A stretch of 64,000 nt of DNA, taken from positions 124,001-188,000 of the forward strand of contig JAVVRZ010000002.1 in assembly GCA_036654455.1 (NCBI GenBank). Direction: 5' to 3'. Origin of the DNA: Clostridia bacterium (GTDB taxonomy: Bacteria; Bacillota; Clostridia; Christensenellales; CAG-314). The stretch's first letter is position 1, and each line of letters begins with the position of its first letter. Under the pieces are notes generated by a model. That model was given only the letters and a program-made list of their open reading frames with translations, was not told the origin of the DNA and did not search any database. A program made the translations under genes and the position numbers. Shown in pieces: positions 24,413 through 33,905 of the stretch.

Positions 24413-26668
24413 CTATTTTTTTGCGTTGATAGCTGCATAATAGTTCATTAGGCAACCTTCTAGCAATATTGTTTTTTCGTCTTGGGTTAAATTTGCAACG
24501 TGAAGCATAATATCTTTGGCTATTCCGTTTGTAATAACCTTAGCTGGAATATTAGCGTTACCTTGTTCAATCGCTTGCCTTACGTTGGGAACGTAAATAT
24601 AATCGCCTACATTGTACTCAAATGGAACATCTTTGTCAATGGTAAAAGGCACAATGCCCCAGTTAATACAGTTGCTTCTATATCTCTTGGTAGCGTATTC
24701 GTAACAAATATTAGCGTCGCCGCCGAGAACTTTTTGCGAGCTTGCGGCTTGTTCTCTTGCCGAACCGTCGCCGGGCTTATTGGCAAATATACAAGAACCA
24801 TAAGAAGTAGCCTTAACTAATTCGTCGGCGTTACCAACGGTATTTAAAGCGTTAATTATGCTTTGGTCGACATTGCCGGCTCGTCTTGCCCTGTCGGCGT
24901 CTTGAACCTTCTTGCTACGAGCTACGTATTGAGGTTCTCTTCTGCCTAACGCAAAAGTTGCAAGTTTAAGAGGATTAGAGCGGTAAGAACTTGTTTCGCC
25001 CGAAGGAATAAGCTCGTCTGTTGTTGTAACGGGGTCGTGTATTACAGCTACAAGGTTGAGCAACATATTTTGCGATAACGCATACATTTTAGGCCAGTCG
25101 GTAATATTTGGTCCAAGTTTAAGTTCGACAGAATTATCTGCCTTCTTGTAACCATTATAAACTCTCTTTGCATAGATACTGCCGTCAAAGTGATATTTCT
25201 TCTTAGGTTGAGCGTAATCAATGTCGGTAGCGGCGGTTAAAATGCCACCGTTTGCAGCGGTTGCTGCAATACTTCTTGCATCCATTAAAGCAACCGAACT
25301 AATCTGTCCGTTTGCGGGAATACTGCCTTCTCTATTTGGGAAGTTTCTTGTAGTGTGTCTAATTGAAAGAGCATTGTTTGCGGGAACGTCGCCTGCGCCA
25401 AAACAAGGACCGCAGAACGAGGGTTTAATCACTGCGCCGGCTTCTAATAAAGTTTGCGCTGTGCCGTCCTTAGTGATTGCAACTGCAACCGGCATAGAAG
25501 CTGGATAAATTGACAAACTGAAATAATCGTTGCCTGTTGAAGCATTTTTAAGGATACTTGCAGATTCGGTTAAGTTATCATATAGTCCGCCTGCGCAACC
25601 TGCGATAATGCCTTGGTCAACTACTACTTTGCCATCTACAATCTTGTCGCATAGGTTATATTGGACTTTGTCGCCAAATTTCTTTTTTGTACTTTGGTCA
25701 AGTTCGGCAAACAATTCGGCTGCGTGTTCTTGCACATAGTGAATTGTATAAGCGTTTGAAGGGTGGAAAGGTAGAGCTATCATACATTCTTCGGTAGATA
25801 GGTCAATCTTAATTACCGAGTCGTAGTAGCAAATATCGCCTTGTTTAAGTTCGGCGTAGTCTTCTTTCTTGCCGTGCTCAATGTAATAGTCTTTAACAAC
25901 GTTATCGGTTACCCAAATCGAAGATAAGCAAGTTGTTTCGGTTGTCATAACGTCAATGCCATTTCTAAAATCAATAGGAAGTTTAGCTACTCCCGGTCCT
26001 GCAAATTCTAACACCTTGTTATTTACAAAACCATTCTCAAATACGGCTTTAACAAGAGAAATTGCAATATCGTGAGGTCCAACGCCCTTCTTAACCTCGC
26101 CTTCAAGCCATACTAACACAACTTGGGGAGCGTCAACGTCATAAGTATTTTTAAGTAATTGTTTAACAAGTTCCGGACCGCCTTCGCCTATGCCCATTGT
26201 GCCTAATGCGCCGTAACGGGTGTGGCTGTCGCTACCTAGTATCATACTACCGCATTTAACCATAGCTTCTCTTGCATATTGGTGAATAACCGATTGGTTA
26301 GCAGGCACATAGATACCACCGTACTTTTTAGCCGCCGACAGACCAAATACGTGGTCGTCTTCGTTAATAGTTCCGCCTACCGAACACAATGAGTTGTGGC
26401 AGTTGGTCATAGCGTAGGGCATTGGAAATTCGGTTAGTCCGCTTGCACGAGCAGTTTGGATAATACCTACATAGGTAATATCGTGGGACATTAAACAGTC
26501 AAAAACGATATTTAACTTGTTGCTTAGCCCGGACATATTGTGCTTGCGAAGAATTTGATACGCTAAGGTATTCTCCCTCGCCTCTTGCGGAGTGGGTAAG
26601 CCCTCTCCTTCTTCAATAAGGGTTTTACCATTTTTTAAGTATGCGCCCTTTTCTAACAGTTGAATCAC
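24413..26668 (-). CDS. Aconitate hydratase-type enzyme (YbhJ-like hydratase)
   Basis: Fe-S hydratase of 751 residues, shorter than AcnA and AcnB and matching the clostridial YbhJ-like group. MGIGEGGPELVKQLL, GSDSHTRYGALGTMG and the cluster ligands CAGGLYDN and CGPCFGAGD are present, as is the swivel-domain block YGSCIFANKPGDGSAREQAA. Position directly upstream of icd strongly suggests it converts citrate to isocitrate. The start is GTG, with AGGAGG nine bases upstream. The 116-base gap to citG contains a small hairpin (CAAGCTATAAGCTTG) but no strong terminator, so it may be cotranscribed with the cit genes. Confidence 0.87.
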   Translation of the reverse strand: MIQLLEKGAYLKNGKTLIEEGEGLPTPQEARENTLAYQILRKHNMSGLSNKLNIVFDCLMSHDITYVGIIQTARASGLTEFPMPYAMTNCHNSLCSVGGTINEDDHVFGLSAAKKYGGIYVPANQSVIHQYAREAMVKCGSMILGSDSHTRYGALGTMGIGEGGPELVKQLLKNTYDVDAPQVVLVWLEGEVKKGVGPHDIAISLVKAVFENGFVNNKVLEFAGPGVAKLPIDFRNGIDVMTTETTCLSSIWVTDNVVKDYYIEHGKKEDYAELKQGDICYYDSVIKIDLSTEECMIALPFHPSNAYTIHYVQEHAAELFAELDQSTKKKFGDKVQYNLCDKIVDGKVVVDQGIIAGCAGGLYDNLTESASILKNASTGNDYFSLSIYPASMPVAVAITKDGTAQTLLEAGAVIKPSFCGPCFGAGDVPANNALSIRHTTRNFPNREGSIPANGQISSVALMDARSIAATAANGGILTAATDIDYAQPKKKYHFDGSIYAKRVYNGYKKADNSVELKLGPNITDWPKMYALSQNMLLNLVAVIHDPVTTTDELIPSGETSSYRSNPLKLATFALGRREPQYVARSKKVQDADRARRAGNVDQSIINALNTVGNADELVKATSYGSCIFANKPGDGSAREQAASSQKVLGGDANICYEYATKRYRSNCINWGIVPFTIDKDVPFEYNVGDYIYVPNVRQAIEQGNANIPAKVITNGIAKDIMLHVANLTQDEKTILLEGCLMNYYAAINAKK

Positions 26669-26784
26669 AGTGTAATTCCTCCTAAATATAATACAAAATA
26701 TTGTTTTTATATATCAAGCTTATAGCTTGTTATTCTTATACTTTAATTTATCTTGTCTAATAAAGGTAATATTCTATCTAACTT

Positions 26785-27594
26785 TTAAAGCGTAATAAAT
26801 TTATATTCCTTTAACTTGTAACAAAGTAAGGTTAAACTTAACATATCTGCGCTACCGCCTCCGCTGATGTTAGCTTTAATAAATTCTTGGTCAAGCTTTG
26901 TTACCTTTGCTAAGTCAAAGTCTTTGAGCGCTTGACTAGCTATTACCCTGACTTGGCTTGCTACTACGTCGCCTACCCTATAACAAATGTTTGTGTCTGT
27001 AAGTTGCGACATAGCGTAAAGCAGAACTTTAATTTTACCGACATTGTTTACTTCGCCTAAAATTGCAAGGGAATTGGTTAAATAGTCAAAATAGCCCTCT
27101 TTTGCTTGCTCAAAAGCTCCGCTAACTTTGTATTTATCTTTTACTACTTGCCCGTGCGAATTAGCCTTAGTGGCAAGTTTGCTCAGTTGGTCGACTAACT
27201 TCTTTATAGTGTCGCAAACATTACTAAGAGTGTTGCTAATACCGTTTGCCCTGTTATAACTAACCGAACAAACAAGTAACCCTAGACAAAATATTGCGCC
27301 CTTATGAGTGTTTATGCCCAAAGTTGCGTCAAGCATAGTTTGTTCAATCTCAATTCCGCAAGTTTTTGCTCGCTTGGCAACTTCGACAAGGTCGGCGGAA
27401 TTAGATATAACCACATATTTAGCAAACTCTTTGCTAATCGCCTTAATGCTAGATACAAAAGTATCGTAATTCATATCGGCGTGCGCTCCCGAATTAGCTC
27501 GGTCAACTAAACCGGGCTTAGGGGTAGTGTCAAGTTCTTCTTGCAAAGCCCAAAAAACGGCGTCTACTACGCTACAAGAAAAATTATCTTGCAT
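26785..27594 (-). CDS. citG: Triphosphoribosyl-dephospho-CoA synthase
   Basis: Enzyme of 269 residues that makes the precursor of the citrate lyase prosthetic group from dephospho-CoA and ATP. The motif EELDTTPKPGLVDRANSGAHADMNYDTF (Lys, Pro, Gly, Leu, Val, Asp followed by the Gly-Ala-His block; first 20 residues are the most conserved) and the late GGGSADMLSLTLL are family marks. I use the Met at 27594, an 11-base overlap with citC; the longer reading overlaps citC by 41 bases and lacks a ribosome site. It is the last cit gene. Confidence 0.9.
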   Translation of the reverse strand: MQDNFSCSVVDAVFWALQEELDTTPKPGLVDRANSGAHADMNYDTFVSSIKAISKEFAKYVVISNSADLVEVAKRAKTCGIEIEQTMLDATLGINTHKGAIFCLGLLVCSVSYNRANGISNTLSNVCDTIKKLVDQLSKLATKANSHGQVVKDKYKVSGAFEQAKEGYFDYLTNSLAILGEVNNVGKIKVLLYAMSQLTDTNICYRVGDVVASQVRVIASQALKDFDLAKVTKLDQEFIKANISGGGSADMLSLTLLCYKLKEYKFITL

Positions 27595-28585
27595 AGTCTG
27601 CGTCGTGTGAAACAAGAAAGTCATAGGTTGACTGCGGAACTAATTGCTTGATTGTTTCAAAATCGTTTTTGGCGAATAACTCTCTTACGTAACTTGCGCT
27701 AATTGGCTTGTCGTTTAATTTAAGCCGTTCTATAACCTTACACTCAATGTTGTGTTTAGCTAACACTTCTTGCATAATCTCATTGTAACTACACAAAAAA
27801 ATTTCTCGCTCGCTACCCACGAAACGCTTGGTAATATTTAAAGCGGGCGCTATATGTTTACAAAATATATCTAAATCTAGTTGCATTTGGTTACGGGCAA
27901 CTATCAAATTGTCTTTAAGAAAGTACGAGGGGAAAGTAGCTGCGGAAATAATATATTCGCTACCTTGGTGTACTATTACGTTAGGCAAGTGACTTATTCC
28001 TTGTCTAACAAGCCTAAGTCTGTCGTCAAATCTAAACTTGCTTAAATCTTCGCTAACTACAAAGACGTGTAGAAAATCTACAAGTTTGCTTGCTTGTTCG
28101 ATTAAATATAAGTGACCGTTAGTAAAAGGATTGCAGTTTACTACCACAGCTCCGCTTACGCCGTTTTTACTATACGGACGCAAACTCTGGGCGTAATCGT
28201 CTATTCCATAGTGATTACTTTCAAGCAGTATTGCCTGCGAAGAACTCCCTACAACGTAAAAAGCAAGACTAGTAAACACTTGTTTGTACATAGGTTTTGT
28301 AAATACAAAAATGTTGCCGTAGCCTTGTAGTTTAATTTTTTGTCTTAGACAAGATACTAACTTGTTTGTCAAAGATTGCTCTCTAAGCTCTTGGTCAATG
28401 GCTACGCATTTTATAACATTTTTGTATGTTCCGCCTCCGCCGACTAACCTTTCGCCATCAAAAAGCCCCACGTAACAGTCTAATGTTTCGGGGCTTAAAT
28501 CGTTAGCTATGAGGAAAGACTGTACCTTATTTAAGGTACGTTTTGCACTTATGGGCATATCTCTTAACTCATAATTGTCAAACAC
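27584..28585 (-). CDS. citC: [Citrate (pro-3S)-lyase] ligase
   Basis: Enzyme of 333 residues that acetylates the thiol of the citrate lyase prosthetic group using acetate and ATP, switching the lyase on. The N-terminal third is GNAT-like. The nucleotidyltransferase part has VVVNCNPFTNGHLYLIEQA, equivalent to the HxGH motif, and the C-terminal ISASYVREL. The start is GTG after AAGGAAAG. It lies 12 bases after citX. Confidence 0.93.
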   Translation of the reverse strand: MFDNYELRDMPISAKRTLNKVQSFLIANDLSPETLDCYVGLFDGERLVGGGGTYKNVIKCVAIDQELREQSLTNKLVSCLRQKIKLQGYGNIFVFTKPMYKQVFTSLAFYVVGSSSQAILLESNHYGIDDYAQSLRPYSKNGVSGAVVVNCNPFTNGHLYLIEQASKLVDFLHVFVVSEDLSKFRFDDRLRLVRQGISHLPNVIVHQGSEYIISAATFPSYFLKDNLIVARNQMQLDLDIFCKHIAPALNITKRFVGSEREIFLCSYNEIMQEVLAKHNIECKVIERLKLNDKPISASYVRELFAKNDFETIKQLVPQSTYDFLVSHDADYAR

Positions 28586-28597
28586 TGGCTTTCCTTT

Positions 28598-29092
28598 TTA
28601 TTTATATGCTGATATAATATTTTCTATTTGTTGATTAAGTTGGCTAATGCTGTGAACTTTTGCCCTTGCGCACTCGCAAGCGGGATTGTCGCATAGCAAA
28701 CATTTGCGTTTAGCGTAACCTATACTTTCCCTTGACAAAGGAATAAAGTTTTTACCGATTACGTCAATATCAAATAGCCTGCCTAATTTGTGATTTTCTT
28801 CTATTGCGGTAGTAAGTTTCTTAACGGCAACTTCCTCTAAATCGACTACAAACAAGGACTGAAACCCTGTTGGGTCGTCGTCGACTTGTTTAAAAACAAT
28901 TAGGTCTTTAAAAGTTTGCTCTATTGTTTCTACGCCAACTTGCCCTACAAAAGTCGAATTGCTTGATTGCTTATTACTTCCAACGGCAAGGACGGTAAAC
29001 GATATTACCGTCTTGCCATATTTTTGAATTAATTGTCGTTGCAAGCTTTGCCTTGCGTCTTTGCTGGCTAGTATTTGTTGTAAACTGACCAA
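28598..29092 (-). CDS. citX: Holo-citrate lyase synthase (apo-citrate lyase phosphoribosyl-dephospho-CoA transferase)
   Basis: Protein of 164 residues that transfers the prosthetic group to CitD. Recognised from the order of short blocks SLQQILASKDARQSLQR, YGKTVISFTVLAVG, GRLFDIDVIG and the Cys-rich KRKCLLCDNPACECARA. I place the start at the TTG at 29092, one base after the citF stop and six bases after GAGG, which is within the end of citF; a TTG at 29104 would overlap citF by 11 bases. Confidence 0.9.
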   Translation of the reverse strand: MVSLQQILASKDARQSLQRQLIQKYGKTVISFTVLAVGSNKQSSNSTFVGQVGVETIEQTFKDLIVFKQVDDDPTGFQSLFVVDLEEVAVKKLTTAIEENHKLGRLFDIDVIGKNFIPLSRESIGYAKRKCLLCDNPACECARAKVHSISQLNQQIENIISAYK

Positions 29093-29093
29093 A

Positions 29094-30638
29094 CTATTCC
29101 TCAACCGCCTTAATTTGATAAATTAAATCAAGTATTGCATTGTCCGGACTTGTAACTACGCCGACAACCTTGTCGCCAAAGGGTAGTTCGTCGGGCTTGC
29201 CGAGAATTTTCTCCGCCTTTGCTTTAAGGTCTTCGATAGATACAATTTTAATGCCGGCTTTTTTAAGTCTTTTTGCAACTTCGGGTCTAGCGGGATTAAC
29301 CGCTACGCCTTGGTCGGTGACAATTACGTCTACAAACGAACCCGGCGTGATTAACGTCGTAACTTTTTCAACTACGCAGGGAATTCTACCTCTTGTTAAA
29401 GGACAAAGCACTATTGATAATGCAGCTCCGCAAGCAGTGTCGGGGTGACCGCCTATTGCCCCTCTAATTACGCCGTCGCTACCCGTTAGAACGTTTACGT
29501 TAAAGTTAACGTCAACTTCAAGAGCCGACAACATAACTACGTCTAACCAGTGAATAGCCGAACCTTGTTGATAAGGGTTAGCGTAAATATTAGCGCATAT
29601 TTGTTGGTGGAAACGGTTATTTTTAAGCGAACGCGCGGCAACCATATCAAAACTTTGTACATCAAGCAATTTGCCGATAAGCCCTTCTTCGTGAAGTTGA
29701 ACCATGTGGCTTGTAATTCCGCCAAGAGCAAATCTAGCTTTGACATTTTTGCGAATCATAGCTTCTCTAATATATTGAGTGCAAGCAAGGCTAGCTCCGC
29801 CCGAACCGGTTTGTAGAGAGAAACCATCATAGAAGAAACCGCCAAACTCAACTACTTGCGCAGCTGTTTGGGCAATTAAAATATCGTGAGGATTTTTCGT
29901 TTCTTTGATTGCGCCGGAAGCTATCTTGGTTGCGTCGCCAACTTCTTCTACGCTTACAATATAGTCAACGTGTTTCTCGCTAATTGCAACCGGTACATTG
30001 GGGTAAGCTACCAAACTATCGGTTAAAATAATAACCTTGTCGGCATATTCGGCGTCTACTTTTGCATAGCCTAAGCTACCGCAAATAGACTTCTCTTTTT
30101 CACGACTGTAACCGTTAGCGTTGCCTAAATAGTCGCAAGAAGATGCGCCGATAAACGCTAGGTCAATGTGGAGTTGTTTGTTTGCAATAGCAGCCGCTCT
30201 ACCGCCGTGCGAACGGAAAATAACGGGATTTTCCATTAAGCCGTGTGAAATTGCCTCGGCAAGTTCGCCTCTTAGTCCGCTAGTTTGAATTCTTGTCACA
30301 ACGCCGTTTTGTATATGTTTAATTAACGGACTGTGAACTTCGCTTAACGAAGAAGGAGCGATTTGTAAATTTTTAAAGCCCATACCGGCGAGTTTATCCA
30401 TAACCATATTGAGAATTTTGTCGCCGTTTCTAAAATGGTGGTGGAAAGAAATTGTCATACCGTCTTTAAGCCCTGCGCTCTTAATTGCGCTTTCAAGGTC
30501 GGTAATTTTACCGCATTTGGTTTGTAATTCTAACCTTGGGGTAAAATCTCTCTTTATTGTATTGCTATTCCAGTTATCTTCATATATTGGCATATCTAAT
30601 TGCTTAGATAATTTAGCCTCGTCAAGTAATTTATCCAT
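29094..30638 (-). CDS. citF: Citrate lyase alpha subunit
   Basis: Subunit of 514 residues, the usual length. It is the acyl-carrier transferase of citrate lyase, exchanging citrate for acetyl on CitD. Markers are GMTISFHHHFRNGDKILNMV, RSHGGRAAAI, ASSCDYLGNANGY, LQTGSGGASLACTQYI, GGHPDTACGAALSIV and VTDQGVAVNP. It starts after GGAGGATATTTAAATT and lies three bases after citE. Confidence 0.97.
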   Translation of the reverse strand: MDKLLDEAKLSKQLDMPIYEDNWNSNTIKRDFTPRLELQTKCGKITDLESAIKSAGLKDGMTISFHHHFRNGDKILNMVMDKLAGMGFKNLQIAPSSLSEVHSPLIKHIQNGVVTRIQTSGLRGELAEAISHGLMENPVIFRSHGGRAAAIANKQLHIDLAFIGASSCDYLGNANGYSREKEKSICGSLGYAKVDAEYADKVIILTDSLVAYPNVPVAISEKHVDYIVSVEEVGDATKIASGAIKETKNPHDILIAQTAAQVVEFGGFFYDGFSLQTGSGGASLACTQYIREAMIRKNVKARFALGGITSHMVQLHEEGLIGKLLDVQSFDMVAARSLKNNRFHQQICANIYANPYQQGSAIHWLDVVMLSALEVDVNFNVNVLTGSDGVIRGAIGGHPDTACGAALSIVLCPLTRGRIPCVVEKVTTLITPGSFVDVIVTDQGVAVNPARPEVAKRLKKAGIKIVSIEDLKAKAEKILGKPDELPFGDKVVGVVTSPDNAILDLIYQIKAVEE

Positions 30639-30641
30639 AAT

Positions 30642-31529
30642 TTAAATATCCTCCTCTAACATACCGCACGCCTTAGCAAGTTCGATACATCTTTGCGCCC
30701 TAATTACTACGGGCTTGTCAACCATTTTGCCATTTAGGCTGATAACTCCGCTACCACGAGCCTCTGCTTCCTTGATTGCATACATTATGCGACCGGCTTT
30801 TTCAAGCTCTTTTTCGGTGGGAGCAAATATGCGGTGAATAACGCTAATTTGTCTTGGGTTGATTATGCTCTTGCCGTCAAATCCTAGTTGTTTAATCAAC
30901 GTAACTTCTTTTTCAAAAGCGTCCATATCGTTGAGGTCCGAAAATACTGTGTCTAATGCGTCAATTCCGGCTGCTCTTGCGGCTACTACGATAGTTTGTC
31001 TTGCAAGAAGAAGCTCAGTCCCCTCTTTGCTACGATTTGTCTTTAAGTTTGCCGAGTAGTCTTCTGCGCCTAAGGCAATGCCCATCATTCTATTTGAAGC
31101 GGTAGCGATTGCATAAGCGTTAATTACGCCCAAAGCGCCTTCTATCGCAGCCATTATTCTTGTTTTGCCAACGGGAACGCCGATTTCTCTTTCAACTGTT
31201 TCAATTTCTCTTTCAACGTCGACTACGTCTTGGGCTGTTTCGGTCTTGGGCATTCTAATAACTTGCACGCCGGCTGAAACCATAGCTCTAATATCCATAA
31301 CGCCATAAGGAGTGTTGAGAGGATTAATTCTTACAACAAGCTCGGTGTTGCCATAATTAATAGTTTTAAGCGAATTGTAAACAAGTAGTCTTGCAGCGTC
31401 TTTTTCGTGCATCGTAACCGAGTCTTCTAAGTCAAACATTAGCGAGTCTGCGCCATAAATATGGGCGTCTTGCATCATACTTGGATTATTGCCCGGAACG
31501 AACATCATAGTCCTTCTTAATCTTTCCAT
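30642..31529 (-). CDS. citE: Citrate lyase beta subunit
   Basis: Subunit of 295 residues of the HpcH/HpaI aldolase family. It cleaves the citryl-thioester into acetyl-CitD and oxaloacetate. Landmarks are RRTMMFVPGNNPSMMQDA, FDLEDSVTMHEKD (metal site), VVRINPL, VIRMPKTE and IALGAEDYSANL. The start was set at the ATG at 31529 after GGGGG; 35 residues of the longer reading would run through citD, which ends at 31540. Confidence 0.96.
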   Translation of the reverse strand: MERLRRTMMFVPGNNPSMMQDAHIYGADSLMFDLEDSVTMHEKDAARLLVYNSLKTINYGNTELVVRINPLNTPYGVMDIRAMVSAGVQVIRMPKTETAQDVVDVEREIETVEREIGVPVGKTRIMAAIEGALGVINAYAIATASNRMMGIALGAEDYSANLKTNRSKEGTELLLARQTIVVAARAAGIDALDTVFSDLNDMDAFEKEVTLIKQLGFDGKSIINPRQISVIHRIFAPTEKELEKAGRIMYAIKEAEARGSGVISLNGKMVDKPVVIRAQRCIELAKACGMLEEDI

Positions 31530-31539
31530 AATATTCCCC

Positions 31540-31815
31540 CTACCACTTAAAGCAAGATTTATCGTCGCCACGCAATACTGCGGCTTGAACCCTTGCTTTG
31601 ATAGTGCAGTCAAGCGCCCCTTTATCGGTCGCAACTACTTGCACGCCGTCAACGCCCATTTCTTTGAGAGTAGACGAGATAACGCTTTTAATTTTCTTAC
31701 CAAATTGATGGGCAACAATGCTATCAAGCTTAATGCTAATTCCACTTGTAGCAACAGGCGCAATTTCAATGTAAATATCGCCTGATTCGAGTGTGCCGGC
31801 AGATGATTTTTTCAT
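31540..31815 (-). CDS. citD: Citrate lyase acyl carrier protein (gamma subunit)
   Basis: Protein of 91 residues. The N-terminal block SAGTLESGDIYIEIAP carries Ser11, the expected site of the phosphoribosyl-dephospho-CoA group. It is the first gene of the cit operon, preceded by GGAGATAAAAA and by a well-formed promoter. The order citD-E-F-X-C-G gives every enzyme needed to build and activate the lyase. No citrate transporter gene is present in the operon. Confidence 0.95.
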   Translation of the reverse strand: MKKSSAGTLESGDIYIEIAPVATSGISIKLDSIVAHQFGKKIKSVISSTLKEMGVDGVQVVATDKGALDCTIKARVQAAVLRGDDKSCFKW

Positions 31816-31906
31816 TTTTTATCTCCATTTATTTATAATAGTTGATAATATTTTTTATTTTCTTATAAGATTTGGTTAATATCGACAAATTTAAACCAGC
31901 GAATCT

Positions 31907-31935
31907 ATTATAGTCTACTTTGCCTTTTATTTCAA
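31907..31935 (-). promoter_or_regulatory. Promoter of the cit operon
   Basis: On the minus strand TTGAAA and TATAAT are separated by 17 bases, about 90 bases upstream of citD. The 307-base divergent gap 31816-32122 also has a 12-base direct repeat, AATATTTTGCAA at 32059-32070 and 32082-32093, near the nrdG-like gene, possibly an operator. Confidence 0.7.
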
Positions 31936-32122
31936 CCCTTCTATAACATATTTTTCAACCTATTTGCTCATTTTTACATATTTTCAGCTATTTTTCACAG
32001 ACACGTAGAATTGCATTGACTATATTTTTTAAATTAAATTAGCCTAGTTTAAACCTTTAATATTTTGCAAGTAAAACCCAAAATATTTTGCAAATTATAT
32101 TAATTTGTGGTAAAATAATAAT

Positions 32123-32812
32123 ATGAATATTTATGGAATGGAAAAATTATCCCTTGTGGATTTTGACTCTTACACGACTTGTACTTTGTTTACGGCGGGC
32201 TGTAATTTTGCTTGTCCTTTTTGTCACAATTCTTCGCTTGTGCAAGGCAAGGACTTAAACAAAATTGATACAACCTATATTTTTGACTATTTAAAGAAAC
32301 GCAAACATTTGCTTGACGCAGTTTGTATAACCGGAGGCGAGCCTACGCTAAACAAAGATTTGCCGGAATTTATCGCTAGCGTAAAAGAGCTAGGTTATAT
32401 TGTCAAACTTGATACAAACGGCGCAAACCCGACTATGCTACTTGACTTGATAAAAAACAACCTTGTCGATTACGTAGCTATGGACATCAAAAACAGTCTT
32501 GAAAAATATCCTCAAACTTGTGGCGTAAAAAATGTAGACACGCTAAAAATTAAAGAAAGCATAGATATCTTACTTTCTAATGCGGTAAATTACGAATTTA
32601 GAACAACGCTAGTTAAGCAATTCCATACCGAGCAAGATATGCTAGATATTTCTAAATTAATTAAAGGCGCAAAGAAATATTGCTTGCAACAATTTGTCGG
32701 CAATGAAAATTGTATAGACACCACTCTTTGCCCCATTGATAAAGATACCGCCCAAACTTACGCCGACTTATTAAAAACTTCAATTAAAGAAGTACTACTA
32801 AGGGGCTACTAA
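32123..32812 (+). CDS. Radical SAM protein, anaerobic ribonucleotide reductase activator type (NrdG2-like)
   Basis: Radical S-adenosylmethionine enzyme of 229 residues. The cluster motif is CNFACPFCHN (three Cys ligands), followed by ITGGEPTLNKD and KLDTNGANP, which bind SAM. The N-terminus MNIYGMEKLSLVDFD and the size match the NrdG2 group annotated as activating the class III anaerobic ribonucleoside-triphosphate reductase. No reductase gene is nearby, so the partner is not certain. There is no clear ribosome site. Downstream, an open frame of 39 codons without a start (32815-32934) may be a remnant. Confidence 0.85.
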   Translation: MNIYGMEKLSLVDFDSYTTCTLFTAGCNFACPFCHNSSLVQGKDLNKIDTTYIFDYLKKRKHLLDAVCITGGEPTLNKDLPEFIASVKELGYIVKLDTNGANPTMLLDLIKNNLVDYVAMDIKNSLEKYPQTCGVKNVDTLKIKESIDILLSNAVNYEFRTTLVKQFHTEQDMLDISKLIKGAKKYCLQQFVGNENCIDTTLCPIDKDTAQTYADLLKTSIKEVLLRGY

Positions 32813-32949
32813 TAGTCTTCATATTACCAGTAACGCTAAAAACCTATAACGACAAGCGGTTGATTAGTTTTTACAAATCTTGCTTGACAAGTAACGCCGA
32901 CGGTAGCGTAGACAAGATAGTTGACTTAATTTAAATAATCTTATAAACA

Positions 32950-32985
32950 AAAAAATAGAGAGAAATTATCTCTCTATTTTTGTTT
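32950..32985. terminator. Bidirectional terminator between nrdG-like and degV-like genes
   Basis: Arms AATAGAGAGA/TCTCTCTATT with A and T runs on both sides, in the gap between convergent genes. Confidence 0.85.
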
Positions 32986-33010
32986 GTTGACAATTAAATA
33001 TTATTTAGTA

Positions 33011-33880
33011 TTATCTACAATCGCTTGGGAAGATTACTGCAAGCGTGCCTGCTCCGCAATGAGCGCCTATTACAGGTCCAACAATAATCGTCCTTACGTT
33101 TGCTTTGCCCTGCGTTGCTTGCTCGACTAACGCTTTAAGTTCTTCCGCCCTACTCAAACAATCGGCGTGCATTACCCAAACGTCATATTTGTCAAGATTA
33201 GTCGCATACTTGCCTACTTGTTCGGCTAGGTGACGAGCAACCATCTTGTTGCCTCTAACCTTATTCATAACTTGAAGTTTACCTAATTCGTTGACTTTTA
33301 TTATTGGTTTAAGATTAAAGAAAGTGCCTAGCGTTGCGGCGGTTGAAGAAAGTCTACCTCCACGTTTAAGGTGGTGTAAGTCGTCTACCGAGAAGAAAGT
33401 CTTAACTTCTTTGGTAAAATGTTGCAAAAACTCTAAAACTTCTTGGTCGCTTGCCCCGCTATTTTTAAGTTTCATTGCGTAATAAACTTGTATGCCTGCG
33501 CCTATTGAAATAGATAAAGTATCAAAATAAGTAAATTTACGTTCGGGATACTTTAACAGCAGTTTGTCTACCGCCTTGTGCATAAAGTCAAATGTTGCTG
33601 ACATTTGCGAAGAAAAGGCGATGTAAAAAATATCTTCCCCCTTAGCAAAAATCGGTTCAAAATAGTCTGTGTAGATATATTCATTAAGAGCTATCGTTGT
33701 GGGCGTAGCGCCCTCACGAATTCTTTTGTAAAAGTTGTCAAAGTCGGTTTCTTTGCCGAAGTCATATAAATACTCTTTGCCGTCTAAAACATACGGCATC
33801 TTGATTACATTGATGCCTAATTCTTCGACATCGGTGTACCAAAGCTCGCAATCGGTGTCGCAAAAATATCTTGTCGCCAT
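33011..33880 (-). CDS. DegV family fatty-acid-binding protein
   Basis: Protein of 289 residues. The N-terminal DTDCELWYTDVEELGINVIKM, the AFSSQMSATFDFM block and the LHHLKRGGRLSSTAATLGTF helix are typical of DegV proteins, which hold a fatty acid and in Firmicutes act as FakB subunits that present fatty acids to the kinase FakA. No fakA is in the window. A SGT-type start ATG follows AAGGAG about ten bases upstream. The OlsB-like gene lies 25 bases upstream on the same strand, so the two may share a transcript and a link to fatty acyl groups. Confidence 0.88.
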   Translation of the reverse strand: MATRYFCDTDCELWYTDVEELGINVIKMPYVLDGKEYLYDFGKETDFDNFYKRIREGATPTTIALNEYIYTDYFEPIFAKGEDIFYIAFSSQMSATFDFMHKAVDKLLLKYPERKFTYFDTLSISIGAGIQVYYAMKLKNSGASDQEVLEFLQHFTKEVKTFFSVDDLHHLKRGGRLSSTAATLGTFFNLKPIIKVNELGKLQVMNKVRGNKMVARHLAEQVGKYATNLDKYDVWVMHADCLSRAEELKALVEQATQGKANVRTIIVGPVIGAHCGAGTLAVIFPSDCR

Positions 33881-33905
33881 ACTTAAAAAATTCTCCTTTA
33901 TTATA

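Noticed and set aside
16313-31815. A reductive TCA cycle for CO2 fixation (oxidoreductase, isocitrate dehydrogenase, aconitase, citrate lyase)
   Set aside because: The lyase is the fermentation type (CitDEF with CitC, X, G), no ATP citrate lyase or fumarate branch is present, and the oxidoreductase belongs to another operon.
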